From Deltaproteobacteria bacterium UBA5329 (lineage in GTDB: Bacteria; Desulfobacterota; Syntrophorhabdia; Syntrophorhabdales; Syntrophorhabdaceae), in the NCBI GenBank assembly GCA_002408185.1, contig DHQV01000105.1:156189-167482 (forward strand): a stretch of DNA of 11,294 bases, written 5' to 3'. Numbering within the stretch: the first letter of the stretch is position 1; the number at the start of each line of letters is the position of its first letter. The notes below the pieces were generated by a model that searched no databases, was not told where the DNA came from, and saw only the letters and a list, made by a program, of their open reading frames with translations. The position numbers and the translations under genes were made by a program. This document shows positions 1 through 6,410 of the stretch, piece after piece.

Positions 1-2142
1 GGCCCCTGCGGCCCCTGCTCCGAGATCCTATATGACCTCGGCCCCGATGTCGGCTGCAGACAGCCTTCCTGCGCGGTTGGCTGCGACTGCGATCGTTTCC
101 TGGAAATATGGAACCTCGTCTTTATGGAATTTGACAGAAGCGCCAATGGGCATATGAAAAAATTGCCGAAGCCATCTATCGATACGGGTATGGGGCTCGA
201 GCGTGTCACCTCGGTCATGCAGGGCAAGATCGGCAACTATGACACGGACCTTTTTGTACCCGTCATCAGACGGATCGAGGATATAGCGGGATGCGCCTAT
301 GGCGAGAATGAAAAAAACGACACAGCGATACGTGTTATTGCCGACCATGCCCGGGGCGCCACATTCATTATCAACGACGGTATTCTCCCGTCGAAGGACG
401 GCAGGGGATATGTCCTGAGAAGGATCATCCGGCGCGCCCTGCGTTATGGGAGAAAACTGGGCATACAGAGAGAATTTCTTTATGACCTGACAAAAAATGT
501 TGTCGACATCATGGAAGACGCCTATCCGGACATCAAGAACAATCATTCGTATATAGTAAGGGTCATAAAAGGCGAAGAGGAAAGATTTATCGAAACGCTC
601 GGGATGGGTATGAAGCTGTATGAGGAATTTACCCGGGGCCTAAAAGCAAAAGGTAGCTCGATCATTCCGGGGGAACTCGTATACAAGCTTTATGACACGT
701 ATGGGTTTCCGGTCGACATTACAACCGATATGGCGGACGAAGACGGACTCGCCATAGACAAGAACGGTTTCGAGAAGGCCCTTGGCGAGCAGAAGGAACG
801 TTCGAAGACGGGTTCACATATCAAAGGCGAGGAATGGAACGAAGGACACTTGGCAATATTGCAGAAGGGGTTGTCGAACGTATTTACCGGATATGAGACC
901 CTTAAGGATGAGGGTGTGGTTCAGGCTATCCTCGTGGGCAATGAGATCGTCGAGCAGATAGGCGAAGGTGAAGAAGGCGAACTTTTCCTCACAAAAACCC
1001 CGTTCTATGCCGAAAGTGGCGGGCAGATCGATGACTCCGGGGTCATTACGCTGAAAGCGGGAGATGTTCTGGCGCGTGTTACGGGTGTGACGAAGGTCAA
1101 AGAAGACCTGTTCGCCCATCGAGCCATCATTGAATCCGGCACGCTACGGCGCGGGGACACCGTTTCCCTTGCCGTGGACGAGGAAAAGAGAAAGGATATA
1201 TCCCGAAATCACACGGCGACGCACCTCCTGCAGTTCGCCCTGCGTCAGGTCCTTGGAGATCATGTCAAACAGTCAGGCTCTCTCGTAGAGCCCGACAGGA
1301 TGCGTTTCGATTTCACCCATTTCGAGGCAATGAAGGATAAGCAGATACGCAAGGTAGAAGATATTGTCAATCAAAAGATCATGGACTGCGTCCCCGTCAT
1401 CGTCAATGTGAAGAGCCGTGAGGATGCGATACGGGAAGGCGCCACGGCCCTTTTTGAAGAAAAGTATGGGGAGTCCGTGCGTGTCGTATCGATCGGGGAT
1501 TTTTCTCGTGAACTGTGCGGCGGCACGCATGTGGGGAATACGGGCCAAATAGGGAGCCTCTCTATCCTCGGTGAAAGTTCCCTCGCGTCGGGCGTGCGCA
1601 GGATCGAGACAACAACCGGGATGGGGGCCTTGGCATACAGGCGCAGGATCGAAGGGACCTTGAGGTCCATTGCAAGGAAAACTAACATAGAGTTTGACCG
1701 GGTCGAGGCGCGGATAGAATCCCTGCTCGTGGAACTTGCATCGAAGGAAAAAGAACTCGAACATTTCAAACAGGATATAATAGCCAACCGGGTCGACGGG
1801 GCCATCGCAGCCGCTTCTGATGCGGACGGTGTCAAGGTTGTAACTTTATTCATAGATAATGCGACGGCAGACGACCTCAGGAAGGTCACCGATGTCGTTC
1901 GGTCACGGGTCAAGGACTGTATCGTTGTCGTCGGCACCCAGGGCCCGGATGATAAGGGACTGGTTGTGGCATCGGTCAGCAAGGAGATGCAGAAGACATA
2001 CAGTGCCGGAAAGATCATCAAGAATCTCACGGCACACTATGGCGGTAAAGGAGGAGGCGGCCCGAATACCGCACAGGGCGGCATACCGGGTGGTTCGGTC
2101 CGGGAATCTCTAAAAAATGTTGTACAATTTATCGGCAATTAG
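1..2142 (+). CDS. alaS: Alanine--tRNA ligase, 5'-truncated by window edge
   Basis: Class II aminoacyl-tRNA synthetase that charges tRNA-Ala and hydrolyses mischarged Ser/Gly-tRNA-Ala; cytosolic. The frame is open from base 1, and the in-frame ATG at 124 is internal because the preceding codons already encode family sequence (GPCGPCSEI, then EIWNLVF). About 713 residues are present; bacterial AlaRS is usually about 870-880, so roughly 160 N-terminal residues lie outside the window. Visible in the fragment: class II motif 3 GMGLERV (residues 63-69), the editing-domain zinc motif HTATH (404-408), its partner CGGTH (C506, H510), and the Gly-rich C-terminal domain with GGKGGGGPNTAQGG just before the TAG stop. 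No frameshift or missing key residue was seen in this part. It is the first visible gene of a run continuing 24 bases later into a Crp/Fnr regulator. The identification is essentially certain. Confidence 0.98.
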   Translation, partial: GPCGPCSEILYDLGPDVGCRQPSCAVGCDCDRFLEIWNLVFMEFDRSANGHMKKLPKPSIDTGMGLERVTSVMQGKIGNYDTDLFVPVIRRIEDIAGCAYGENEKNDTAIRVIADHARGATFIINDGILPSKDGRGYVLRRIIRRALRYGRKLGIQREFLYDLTKNVVDIMEDAYPDIKNNHSYIVRVIKGEEERFIETLGMGMKLYEEFTRGLKAKGSSIIPGELVYKLYDTYGFPVDITTDMADEDGLAIDKNGFEKALGEQKERSKTGSHIKGEEWNEGHLAILQKGLSNVFTGYETLKDEGVVQAILVGNEIVEQIGEGEEGELFLTKTPFYAESGGQIDDSGVITLKAGDVLARVTGVTKVKEDLFAHRAIIESGTLRRGDTVSLAVDEEKRKDISRNHTATHLLQFALRQVLGDHVKQSGSLVEPDRMRFDFTHFEAMKDKQIRKVEDIVNQKIMDCVPVIVNVKSREDAIREGATALFEEKYGESVRVVSIGDFSRELCGGTHVGNTGQIGSLSILGESSLASGVRRIETTTGMGALAYRRRIEGTLRSIARKTNIEFDRVEARIESLLVELASKEKELEHFKQDIIANRVDGAIAAASDADGVKVVTLFIDNATADDLRKVTDVVRSRVKDCIVVVGTQGPDDKGLVVASVSKEMQKTYSAGKIIKNLTAHYGGKGGGGPNTAQGGIPGGSVRESLKNVVQFIGN

Positions 2143-2166
2143 TATGATGACCCGAAGACGGAGAAA

Positions 2167-2838
2167 ATGAGAAAATACGCGGACAATTTGCGGAGCGTAC
2201 ATCTTTTTTCAAATCTCGGGGACAATGAACTCGACGCTATCTCCTGGATACTCTCCATGAATACGTATCATCGGGGGCAGCTTATTTTTCAGGAAGGCGA
2301 AGAAGGGAATGCCCTGTTCATCGTTCTTAACGGGAAGGTAAAAGTGTGCCTTTATGATGAGGAGGGCCGGGAGTATGTCCTCGACGTTATCGGAAAGGAT
2401 GGGTTTTTCGGGGAACTCGCCCTCATCGACGAATTACCGCGCTCCGCGAATATTCTCGCGATAGAAACCTGCGATCTCCTCATTATCCGAAGGAATGATT
2501 TCATGAAACTCCTTATGGACAACCCCTCCATATCGATCAATATTTTGAAAGTGTTGGCCGGCAGGCTGCGGGTGGCCGATGAAAGAATAAAATGGCTGGC
2601 ATTTTTAAATGTCGAGGGCCGGGTTCTCAAATATCTTCTCGATATCGGGGAGAAGGTCGGCGTTAGGATGAAGGACCACATTATTATAGAGAAAGGCCCC
2701 ACACAGATAGAAATAGCCAATGCATGCGGATGTTCCCGTGAAACGGTGTCGCGCATGATGACGTCGCTCGTAAAAAAAGGCGTCCTGAGTGTCCGCAGAA
2801 AACAATATACCCTTTATCCGGAAACGCGAACGTTTTAA
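2167..2838 (+). CDS. Crp/Fnr-family transcriptional regulator (CRP-like)
   Basis: A 223-residue two-domain regulator. The N-terminal cyclic-nucleotide-binding beta-roll covers about residues 10-120 and carries FGELALIDELPRSA (81-94); E83, R92 and S93 match the positions that in CRP contact the ribose and phosphate of cAMP, so nucleotide binding is plausible. A dimerisation helix follows (about 120-145), then a winged helix-turn-helix with TQIEIANACGCSRETVSRM (179-197). The recognition helix SRETVSR has the same R-E-x-x-x-R arrangement as E. coli CRP, predicting a TGTGA-type half-site. There is no N-terminal Cys cluster, so it is not an FNR-type iron-sulfur oxygen sensor. The start at ATG 2167 follows a weak GGAG; this frame is shared with alaS and bounded by its stop, and no other usual start codon lies between. 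It sits between alaS and nadE with gaps of 24 and 11 bases. The ligand and targets are unknown. Confidence 0.93.
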   Translation: MRKYADNLRSVHLFSNLGDNELDAISWILSMNTYHRGQLIFQEGEEGNALFIVLNGKVKVCLYDEEGREYVLDVIGKDGFFGELALIDELPRSANILAIETCDLLIIRRNDFMKLLMDNPSISINILKVLAGRLRVADERIKWLAFLNVEGRVLKYLLDIGEKVGVRMKDHIIIEKGPTQIEIANACGCSRETVSRMMTSLVKKGVLSVRRKQYTLYPETRTF

Positions 2839-2849
2839 TGTAATGGACG

Positions 2850-4559
2850 ATGGAAATCATGGATAGAGCAATCCGTATTGGCCTCGCTCAGATAAATTCT
2901 ACGGTCGGCGATCTTGCCGGTAATATAGACAGGGTCACAAGCTTTGTAAACAGGGCGCGGGATCACGACGTTGACATACTCGCTTTTCCCGAACTCGCCA
3001 TAACCGGTTATCCTCCCGAAGACCTGCTCTTGAAGAAAGGGTTCATCGATGCCAATATCAGAGCGATCAATGACCTTACATCGAGGATAGATGCGCCGGT
3101 TACCATTGTCGGTTTTGTCGATGCGTCAAATCGAGGCCTGTACAATGCAGCTGCCGTCATTTATAAACGCAGGATACGCGGCATCTACCGCAAGGAATTC
3201 CTGCCTAACTATGGCGTTTTCGATGAGAAACGGTATTTCATTCCCGGAGAGAGGCCCCGCATCTTTCGTTTCGGAAATATCATGTTCGGGGTCTCTATTT
3301 GCGAAGATACCTGGTTCAAGGGCCCCCCGATATCTGCCATGGCGCGGATGGGTGCAGGGTTGATATTTAATATCAACGCCTCCCCCTATCATATGGGGAA
3401 GATATATGAACGGGAAGATATCGTGCGGAACAGGGCCAGGGAAAACCGGGTCTGGATAGCATACACAAACCTTGTCGGAGGACAGGATGAGCTTGTTTTT
3501 GACGGTCAGAGTTTTGTCATGGACAGATCGGGCAATGTTGCAGCCAGCTCCGAAGCATTCGAGGAAGACCTCCTGATATTCGATATTGCTGAAAAAGACC
3601 TTGTGAAAAAACAACCCGGCATTGAAGGTACATCCGTAATGAATATTTCAGGAGTTCCAAGGGACAACAGGCCAAAAAAGCCAGTCGGGGCAAGCCCTGT
3701 TGTACGGCTCGACCCTGTTGAAGAGGTGTATCAGGCTCTAAAACTGGGGCTTCACGATTATGTCAGGAAGAATGGGTTCAAGGGCACCGTTATCGGCCTT
3801 TCCGGCGGTATCGACTCGGCCCTTGTGGCCGCACTGGCCGTTGACGCCCTGGGGAAAGAGAATGTCACGACTGTTTTCATGCCGTCAAAATATACCTCGT
3901 GGGAGTCGCGGGAAGATGCTTATCAACTGGCAGAAAACCTTGGGATCCATATCATCGAGATCCCGATAGACGGCATCCTCGAGGGTTATTTCAAAAGCCT
4001 TAAACCGTTATTTGCCGGCCTCAAAGAAGACACCACGGAAGAGAACATTCAAGCACGCATCCGGGGTAACATTCTCATGGCCTTCTCGAACAAATTCGGA
4101 TGGATCGTCCTGACGACCGGCAACAAGTCCGAAATGAGCGTTGGCTATGCCACGCTTTACGGGGATATGGCGGGAGGTTTCGCCGTCATCAAGGATGTTC
4201 CGAAAACGGTGGTCTATGATATATGTGCCTGGCGAAACAAAAAAGGCCCGGTTATCCCGGAAAGGATCATAACCAAAGAGCCCACAGCCGAATTGAAGGC
4301 GGGCCAAAAAGACAGTGACTCCCTCCCGCCATACGATCACCTCGACCAAGTGTTAAAAAGCTATATAGAGGAAGACAAAGAGCCCACCGCACGCGATTTT
4401 CCCGCCCTGCCCGCCGAAGAGATCGCCCGGGTGCTCAGAATGGTAGATTTGAGCGAATATAAGCGCCGTCAGTCACCTCCCGGGATAAAGATCACGCCCA
4501 AGGCTTTCGGAAAAGACAGAAGAATGCCTATCACCAACAAATTCAAGGCCTCGCAATGA
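2850..4559 (+). CDS. nadE: Glutamine-dependent NAD+ synthetase
   Basis: Catalyses the last step of NAD+ biosynthesis: ATP-dependent amidation of nicotinate adenine dinucleotide, with ammonia channelled from glutamine. The 569-residue length suits the two-domain glutamine-using form. The N-terminal nitrilase-like glutaminase domain (about 6-270) has the Glu-Lys-Cys triad E48 (FPELAITGYP), K115 (YRKEFLPN) and C151 (VSICEDTW). The C-terminal synthetase domain (about 290-569) has the ATP pyrophosphatase P-loop SGGIDS (318-323), TTGNKSE (422-428) and YGDMAGGFA (437-445). All key residues are intact. Two starts are possible, ATG 2850 and ATG 2859; the second gives a protein beginning at the usual distance from the first beta-strand, and neither has a strong Shine-Dalgarno. 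It lies 11 bases after the Crp-type gene and is probably co-transcribed with it. Confidence 0.97.
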   Translation: MEIMDRAIRIGLAQINSTVGDLAGNIDRVTSFVNRARDHDVDILAFPELAITGYPPEDLLLKKGFIDANIRAINDLTSRIDAPVTIVGFVDASNRGLYNAAAVIYKRRIRGIYRKEFLPNYGVFDEKRYFIPGERPRIFRFGNIMFGVSICEDTWFKGPPISAMARMGAGLIFNINASPYHMGKIYEREDIVRNRARENRVWIAYTNLVGGQDELVFDGQSFVMDRSGNVAASSEAFEEDLLIFDIAEKDLVKKQPGIEGTSVMNISGVPRDNRPKKPVGASPVVRLDPVEEVYQALKLGLHDYVRKNGFKGTVIGLSGGIDSALVAALAVDALGKENVTTVFMPSKYTSWESREDAYQLAENLGIHIIEIPIDGILEGYFKSLKPLFAGLKEDTTEENIQARIRGNILMAFSNKFGWIVLTTGNKSEMSVGYATLYGDMAGGFAVIKDVPKTVVYDICAWRNKKGPVIPERIITKEPTAELKAGQKDSDSLPPYDHLDQVLKSYIEEDKEPTARDFPALPAEEIARVLRMVDLSEYKRRQSPPGIKITPKAFGKDRRMPITNKFKASQ

Positions 4560-4633
4560 TCTGACCCATCGTCATTACCGCAAGTACTTTTCGTTGTTAT
4601 CCTGAAGCACGATTGTCAGTTCTTCCTAACCCC

Positions 4634-4667
4634 TTGTAACGATTGCCTTACAAAGTTTTTCTATTTT
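4634..4667 (+). terminator. Possible weak terminator after nadE
   Basis: TTGTAA (4634-4639) and TTACAA (4648-4653) pair around an 8-base loop and are followed by a T-rich run (GTTTTTCTATTTTTT). The stem is only 6 bp and AT-rich, so it would be weak; it could equally be a protein-binding inverted repeat upstream of the next gene. The rest of 4560-4690 shows no gene. Confidence 0.3.
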
Positions 4668-4689
4668 TTGCTACCATTTATTTTGGCAG

Positions 4690-4698
4690 TGGTATATA
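4690..4698 (+). promoter_or_regulatory. Possible extended -10 promoter for the Lys-rich exported protein
   Basis: TGG followed by TATATA resembles an extended -10 element (TGN then TATAAT-like). It lies about 44 bases before the ATG at 4742, giving a leader of about 35 bases that carries the Shine-Dalgarno. No good -35 hexamer is seen at 16-18 bases upstream, so this is tentative. Confidence 0.33.
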
Positions 4699-4741
4699 AA
4701 TGCATCTATACATCTATTTCAAGAAAAGGAGGTGAAACAGC

Positions 4742-5005
4742 ATGAAGAAAGCATTGATGTTTGTTTTTGCTCTGGTTATAGGCCTTTCCTTAACGTTGAC
4801 AGGCTTTGCCGCCGAGGAAAAGAAGGGAGCAACCCCTGCAACCCCGGCCGCCCCTGCAACCCCGGCCACACCGCCGGAAAAAGTTGAGGCACCAAAGGAA
4901 AAACCGGCAAAGCCGGAGAAAAAAGCCAAAAAGACAAAAAAAGCCAAAAAGACAAAAAAAGCCAAAGCAGCGCCCGCCGAGGAGAAACCGGCAGAAGCAA
5001 AATAA
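4742..5005 (+). CDS. Small exported Lys/Ala/Pro-rich low-complexity protein
   Basis: An 87-residue protein preceded by a strong Shine-Dalgarno AAAGGAGGTG (4726-4735 region) 8 bases before the ATG. The N-terminus is a classic Sec signal peptide: Lys-Lys at 2-3, a hydrophobic core at about 4-20, and a likely signal peptidase I site after A23 or A24. There is no lipobox Cys. The mature part is low complexity: an Ala-Thr-Pro segment (about 30-45), a Pro-Lys-Glu linker, then a basic AKKTKK repeat and an Ala/Pro/Glu tail. It has no cysteine, no recognisable fold and no enzymatic motif. It would be a short, highly basic extended polypeptide in the periplasm or envelope, perhaps binding anionic polymers, but that is inference only. 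It stands alone between nadE and a hairpin terminator. The strong ribosome site and signal peptide make it a real gene; its function is unknown. Confidence 0.85.
   Translation: MKKALMFVFALVIGLSLTLTGFAAEEKKGATPATPAAPATPATPPEKVEAPKEKPAKPEKKAKKTKKAKKTKKAKAAPAEEKPAEAK
4833..4867 (+). repeat. 18-bp tandem repeat coding ATPA-type units
   Basis: The 17-base string CCCCTGCAACCCCGGCC occurs at 4833-4849 and again at 4851-4867, a period of 18 bases (6 codons), inside the Lys-rich exported protein gene. It encodes the Pro-Ala-Thr-Pro segment. Confidence 0.85.
4925..4966 (+). repeat. 18-bp tandem repeat coding AKKTKK units
   Basis: The unit GCCAAAAAGACAAAAAAA starts at 4925 and 4943, with a partial third copy at 4961. 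It encodes AKKTKK twice, then AK. The A-runs and perfect period make it prone to slippage or unit-number change without loss of frame. Confidence 0.88.
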
Positions 5006-5028
5006 GCGGTTGACCCAAGGACTGAAAA

Positions 5029-5065
5029 AATAAATAAGGGGAGAAAGATTCTCCCCTTATTTATT
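5029..5065 (+). terminator. Intrinsic terminator, perfect 17-bp hairpin
   Basis: AATAAATAAGGGGAGAA (5029-5045) is perfectly complementary to TTCTCCCCTTATTTATT (5049-5065) across a 3-base loop AGA. The GC-rich core closes the loop, the T-rich outer right arm serves as the U-tract, and the A-run before the left arm would let it work in both directions. It lies 23 bases after the stop of the Lys-rich exported protein. Confidence 0.85.
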
Positions 5066-5251
5066 CAGGCGGATCTCCCCGCCCAATAGCATATCTATTT
5101 CCCAGGATTCTTGGCGCTGTATTTTTCGATGACCTCTCAGACCTTCCAGGACAGGACCTCAAAACAAAAAGGTTTATATAGTCATATCAGGCTTTCGTCT
5201 CAGGTGCAACACACCTTCACCTATGGAGGAAAAACCGCGCCGGATTGGGTT

Positions 5252-5279
5252 TTGAGAAAGAAACGATTCATGGTATAAT
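5252..5279 (+). promoter_or_regulatory. Sigma70-type promoter of the HAD gene
   Basis: TTGAGA (5252-5257), a 16-base spacer and a perfect TATAAT (5274-5279). The expected transcription start, about 7 bases after the -10 box, falls near 5286, next to the GTG start codon at 5288. The region 5066-5251 before it holds no gene that I can support. Confidence 0.72.
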
Positions 5280-5287
5280 ATAAAATT

Positions 5288-5833
5288 GTGAGAAAGATAG
5301 TTATTGATATCGATAATACCCTGTGGGATTTTGCCCCTGTACTCTATGAAAGGCTCAATGATGCCAATCCGGGCTTTCCTCGTCCTTCGGAATGGCGTTC
5401 ATGGAGTTTCTGGAAGGGCCTGATATCCGCTGAAAAGCTCTACCGGACCATCAGAGACGTTCACATGGAACAGGACAGGTTTGAACCGTACAGCGAGGCG
5501 CACTTTTTTCTAGAAAGGCTCAAAACGGACGGTTTTTATATCGTTATTGCCAGTCACCGCGAAAAAGAGACCTTTTCTTCAACGCGCAAGTGGCTTGAGA
5601 AGAACGCGCTCCCCTTCGACGAGATACACTTGAGCTACGACAAAACGGTCCTTTTCGGAGAATGCTGGGGCATTATCGATGACAGCCCGGTGACCCTCGA
5701 TAAGGCCCGTTCCGCCGGTATCGTCCGCGCCGGGCTTAAAAACCCCTGGAACGAACGCGAAGACCACCCCCTGTTTGCGAACCTCGACGAGATCTACGAC
5801 TACCTTCAAACCGAGTGTACGTCGGAGAAATAA
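5288..5833 (+). CDS. HAD-superfamily hydrolase, 5'-nucleotidase (NT5C/YqfW)-like
   Basis: A 181-residue soluble protein with the four HAD phosphatase motifs: motif I DIDNTLWD with nucleophile D7 and acid/base D9, motif II IVIASH with S89, motif III K119 in YDKT, and motif IV IIDDSP with D131/D132. The helical insert between motifs I and II (about 15-75, Trp-rich near SEWRSWSFW) is a C1-type cap as in deoxyribonucleotidases. It probably hydrolyses a phosphate monoester, perhaps a nucleotide; the substrate cannot be read from sequence. The start is GTG 5288: an in-frame TAA lies at 5276-5278 within the -10 box, there is no Shine-Dalgarno just upstream, and the next Met is residue 60, beyond motif I. 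It has its own promoter and converges with the yjbQ-family gene, 35 bases apart. Confidence 0.87.
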   Translation: MRKIVIDIDNTLWDFAPVLYERLNDANPGFPRPSEWRSWSFWKGLISAEKLYRTIRDVHMEQDRFEPYSEAHFFLERLKTDGFYIVIASHREKETFSSTRKWLEKNALPFDEIHLSYDKTVLFGECWGIIDDSPVTLDKARSAGIVRAGLKNPWNEREDHPLFANLDEIYDYLQTECTSEK

Positions 5834-5868
5834 AAAAACTCCTCTCGGCGTAAACGGCTAACGGCTAC

Positions 5869-6285
5869 TTATTCTCCGATTATCTTGACGAGAACACGTT
5901 TTCGGCGGCGGCCGTCGAATTCGCCGTAGAATATCTGCTCCCACGGGCCGAAATCGAGGCAGCCTGCCGTAACCGCAACCACCACTTCCCGTCCCATGAC
6001 AGATCTCTTCAGATGCCCATCGGCATTGTCTTCCCCGACATTATGCCGGTATTGCGAAACGGGTTCATGAGGGGCCAGTTTCTCGAGCCAAACGCGTAAA
6101 TCGTGGTGCAGACCGGTTTCATCGTCATTTATGAAGACGGATGCGGTGATATGCATGGCATTTACGAGGGCAAGGCCCTCCTTTATGCCACTTTCCGCCA
6201 AGCATTCCTGCACCCGGAGTGTGATATTGACGAAACCAACCCTCTCGGGGATATCGAACCATAATTCTTTTCTGTATGTCTTCAT
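5869..6285 (-). CDS. YjbQ/UPF0047 family protein
   Basis: A 138-residue single-domain protein of the UPF0047 (YjbQ) family, the usual length. Family signatures in order: NAMHITASVFINDDE (42-56, H45), the DLRVWLEKLAP stretch (62-72), YRHN (79-82), EDNADGHLKRSVMG (85-98) with H91, then GPWEQIFYGEFDGRRRKR (113-130). Members were first noted for weak thiamine-phosphate synthase activity in vivo, and some databases call them secondary thiamine-phosphate synthase; the physiological role is not settled. The conserved His and acidic residues suggest a metal site. The start is ATG at 6285; no strong Shine-Dalgarno is seen. It is 125 bases downstream of carB on the same strand and could be read from carB transcripts or from a weak promoter of its own. 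No thiamine gene is nearby. Confidence 0.92.
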   Translation of the reverse strand: MKTYRKELWFDIPERVGFVNITLRVQECLAESGIKEGLALVNAMHITASVFINDDETGLHHDLRVWLEKLAPHEPVSQYRHNVGEDNADGHLKRSVMGREVVVAVTAGCLDFGPWEQIFYGEFDGRRRKRVLVKIIGE

Positions 6286-6342
6286 CGCATCAATTACTAA
6301 GGATTACCATCGTTGCTGGTGCTAGACAAGTAAAATGTTGAT

Positions 6343-6401
6343 AGTAAGGAGTGAGGGGTAAAAACCTGTTAAGTATCCGGGAATTATTTCTACTCCTTAC
6401 T
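6343..6401. repeat. Inverted repeat in the carB-yjbQ gap
   Basis: AGTAAGGAGT (6343-6352) and ACTCCTTACT (6392-6401) are perfect 10-base inverted arms separated by 39 bases. No T-run follows on either strand, so it is not a typical intrinsic terminator; it could be an RNA structure after carB or an operator pair before the yjbQ-family gene. The rest of 6286-6410 shows nothing further. Confidence 0.6.
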
Positions 6402-6410
6402 TATACAAAA

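Noticed and set aside
1371..2030. 219-aa open frame on the - strand within alaS
   Set aside because: A shadow of the alaS reading frame; Ser/Thr/Arg-rich, with no ribosome site or recognisable fold.
4682..4704. TGGCA...TGC as a sigma54 (-24/-12) promoter before the Lys-rich gene
   Set aside because: The GG and GC dinucleotides are 15 bases apart instead of the required 10.
4925..4966. A-rich 18-bp repeats as CRISPR or an origin iteron array
   Set aside because: The repeats are in frame, without spacers, and encode the AKKTKK units of an exported protein; no replication gene is nearby.
4806..5033. Overlapping Arg/Pro/Gln-rich frame in the Lys-rich exported protein gene
   Set aside because: An artefact of reading the 18-bp repeats one frame over; it lacks the signal peptide and ribosome site of the true frame.
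5095..5160. Short - strand peptide-like stretch (EVIEKYSAKNPGK between TAG and TGA)
   Set aside because: Only 13 codons between stops; the idea of a gene remnant cannot be supported without similarity to a known protein.
5225..5257. GGAGGA at 5225-5230 as a ribosome site for an upstream small gene or an earlier HAD start
   Set aside because: The nearest possible start (TTG 5245) meets a stop within 13 codons, and the HAD frame is closed by TAA at 5276-5278.
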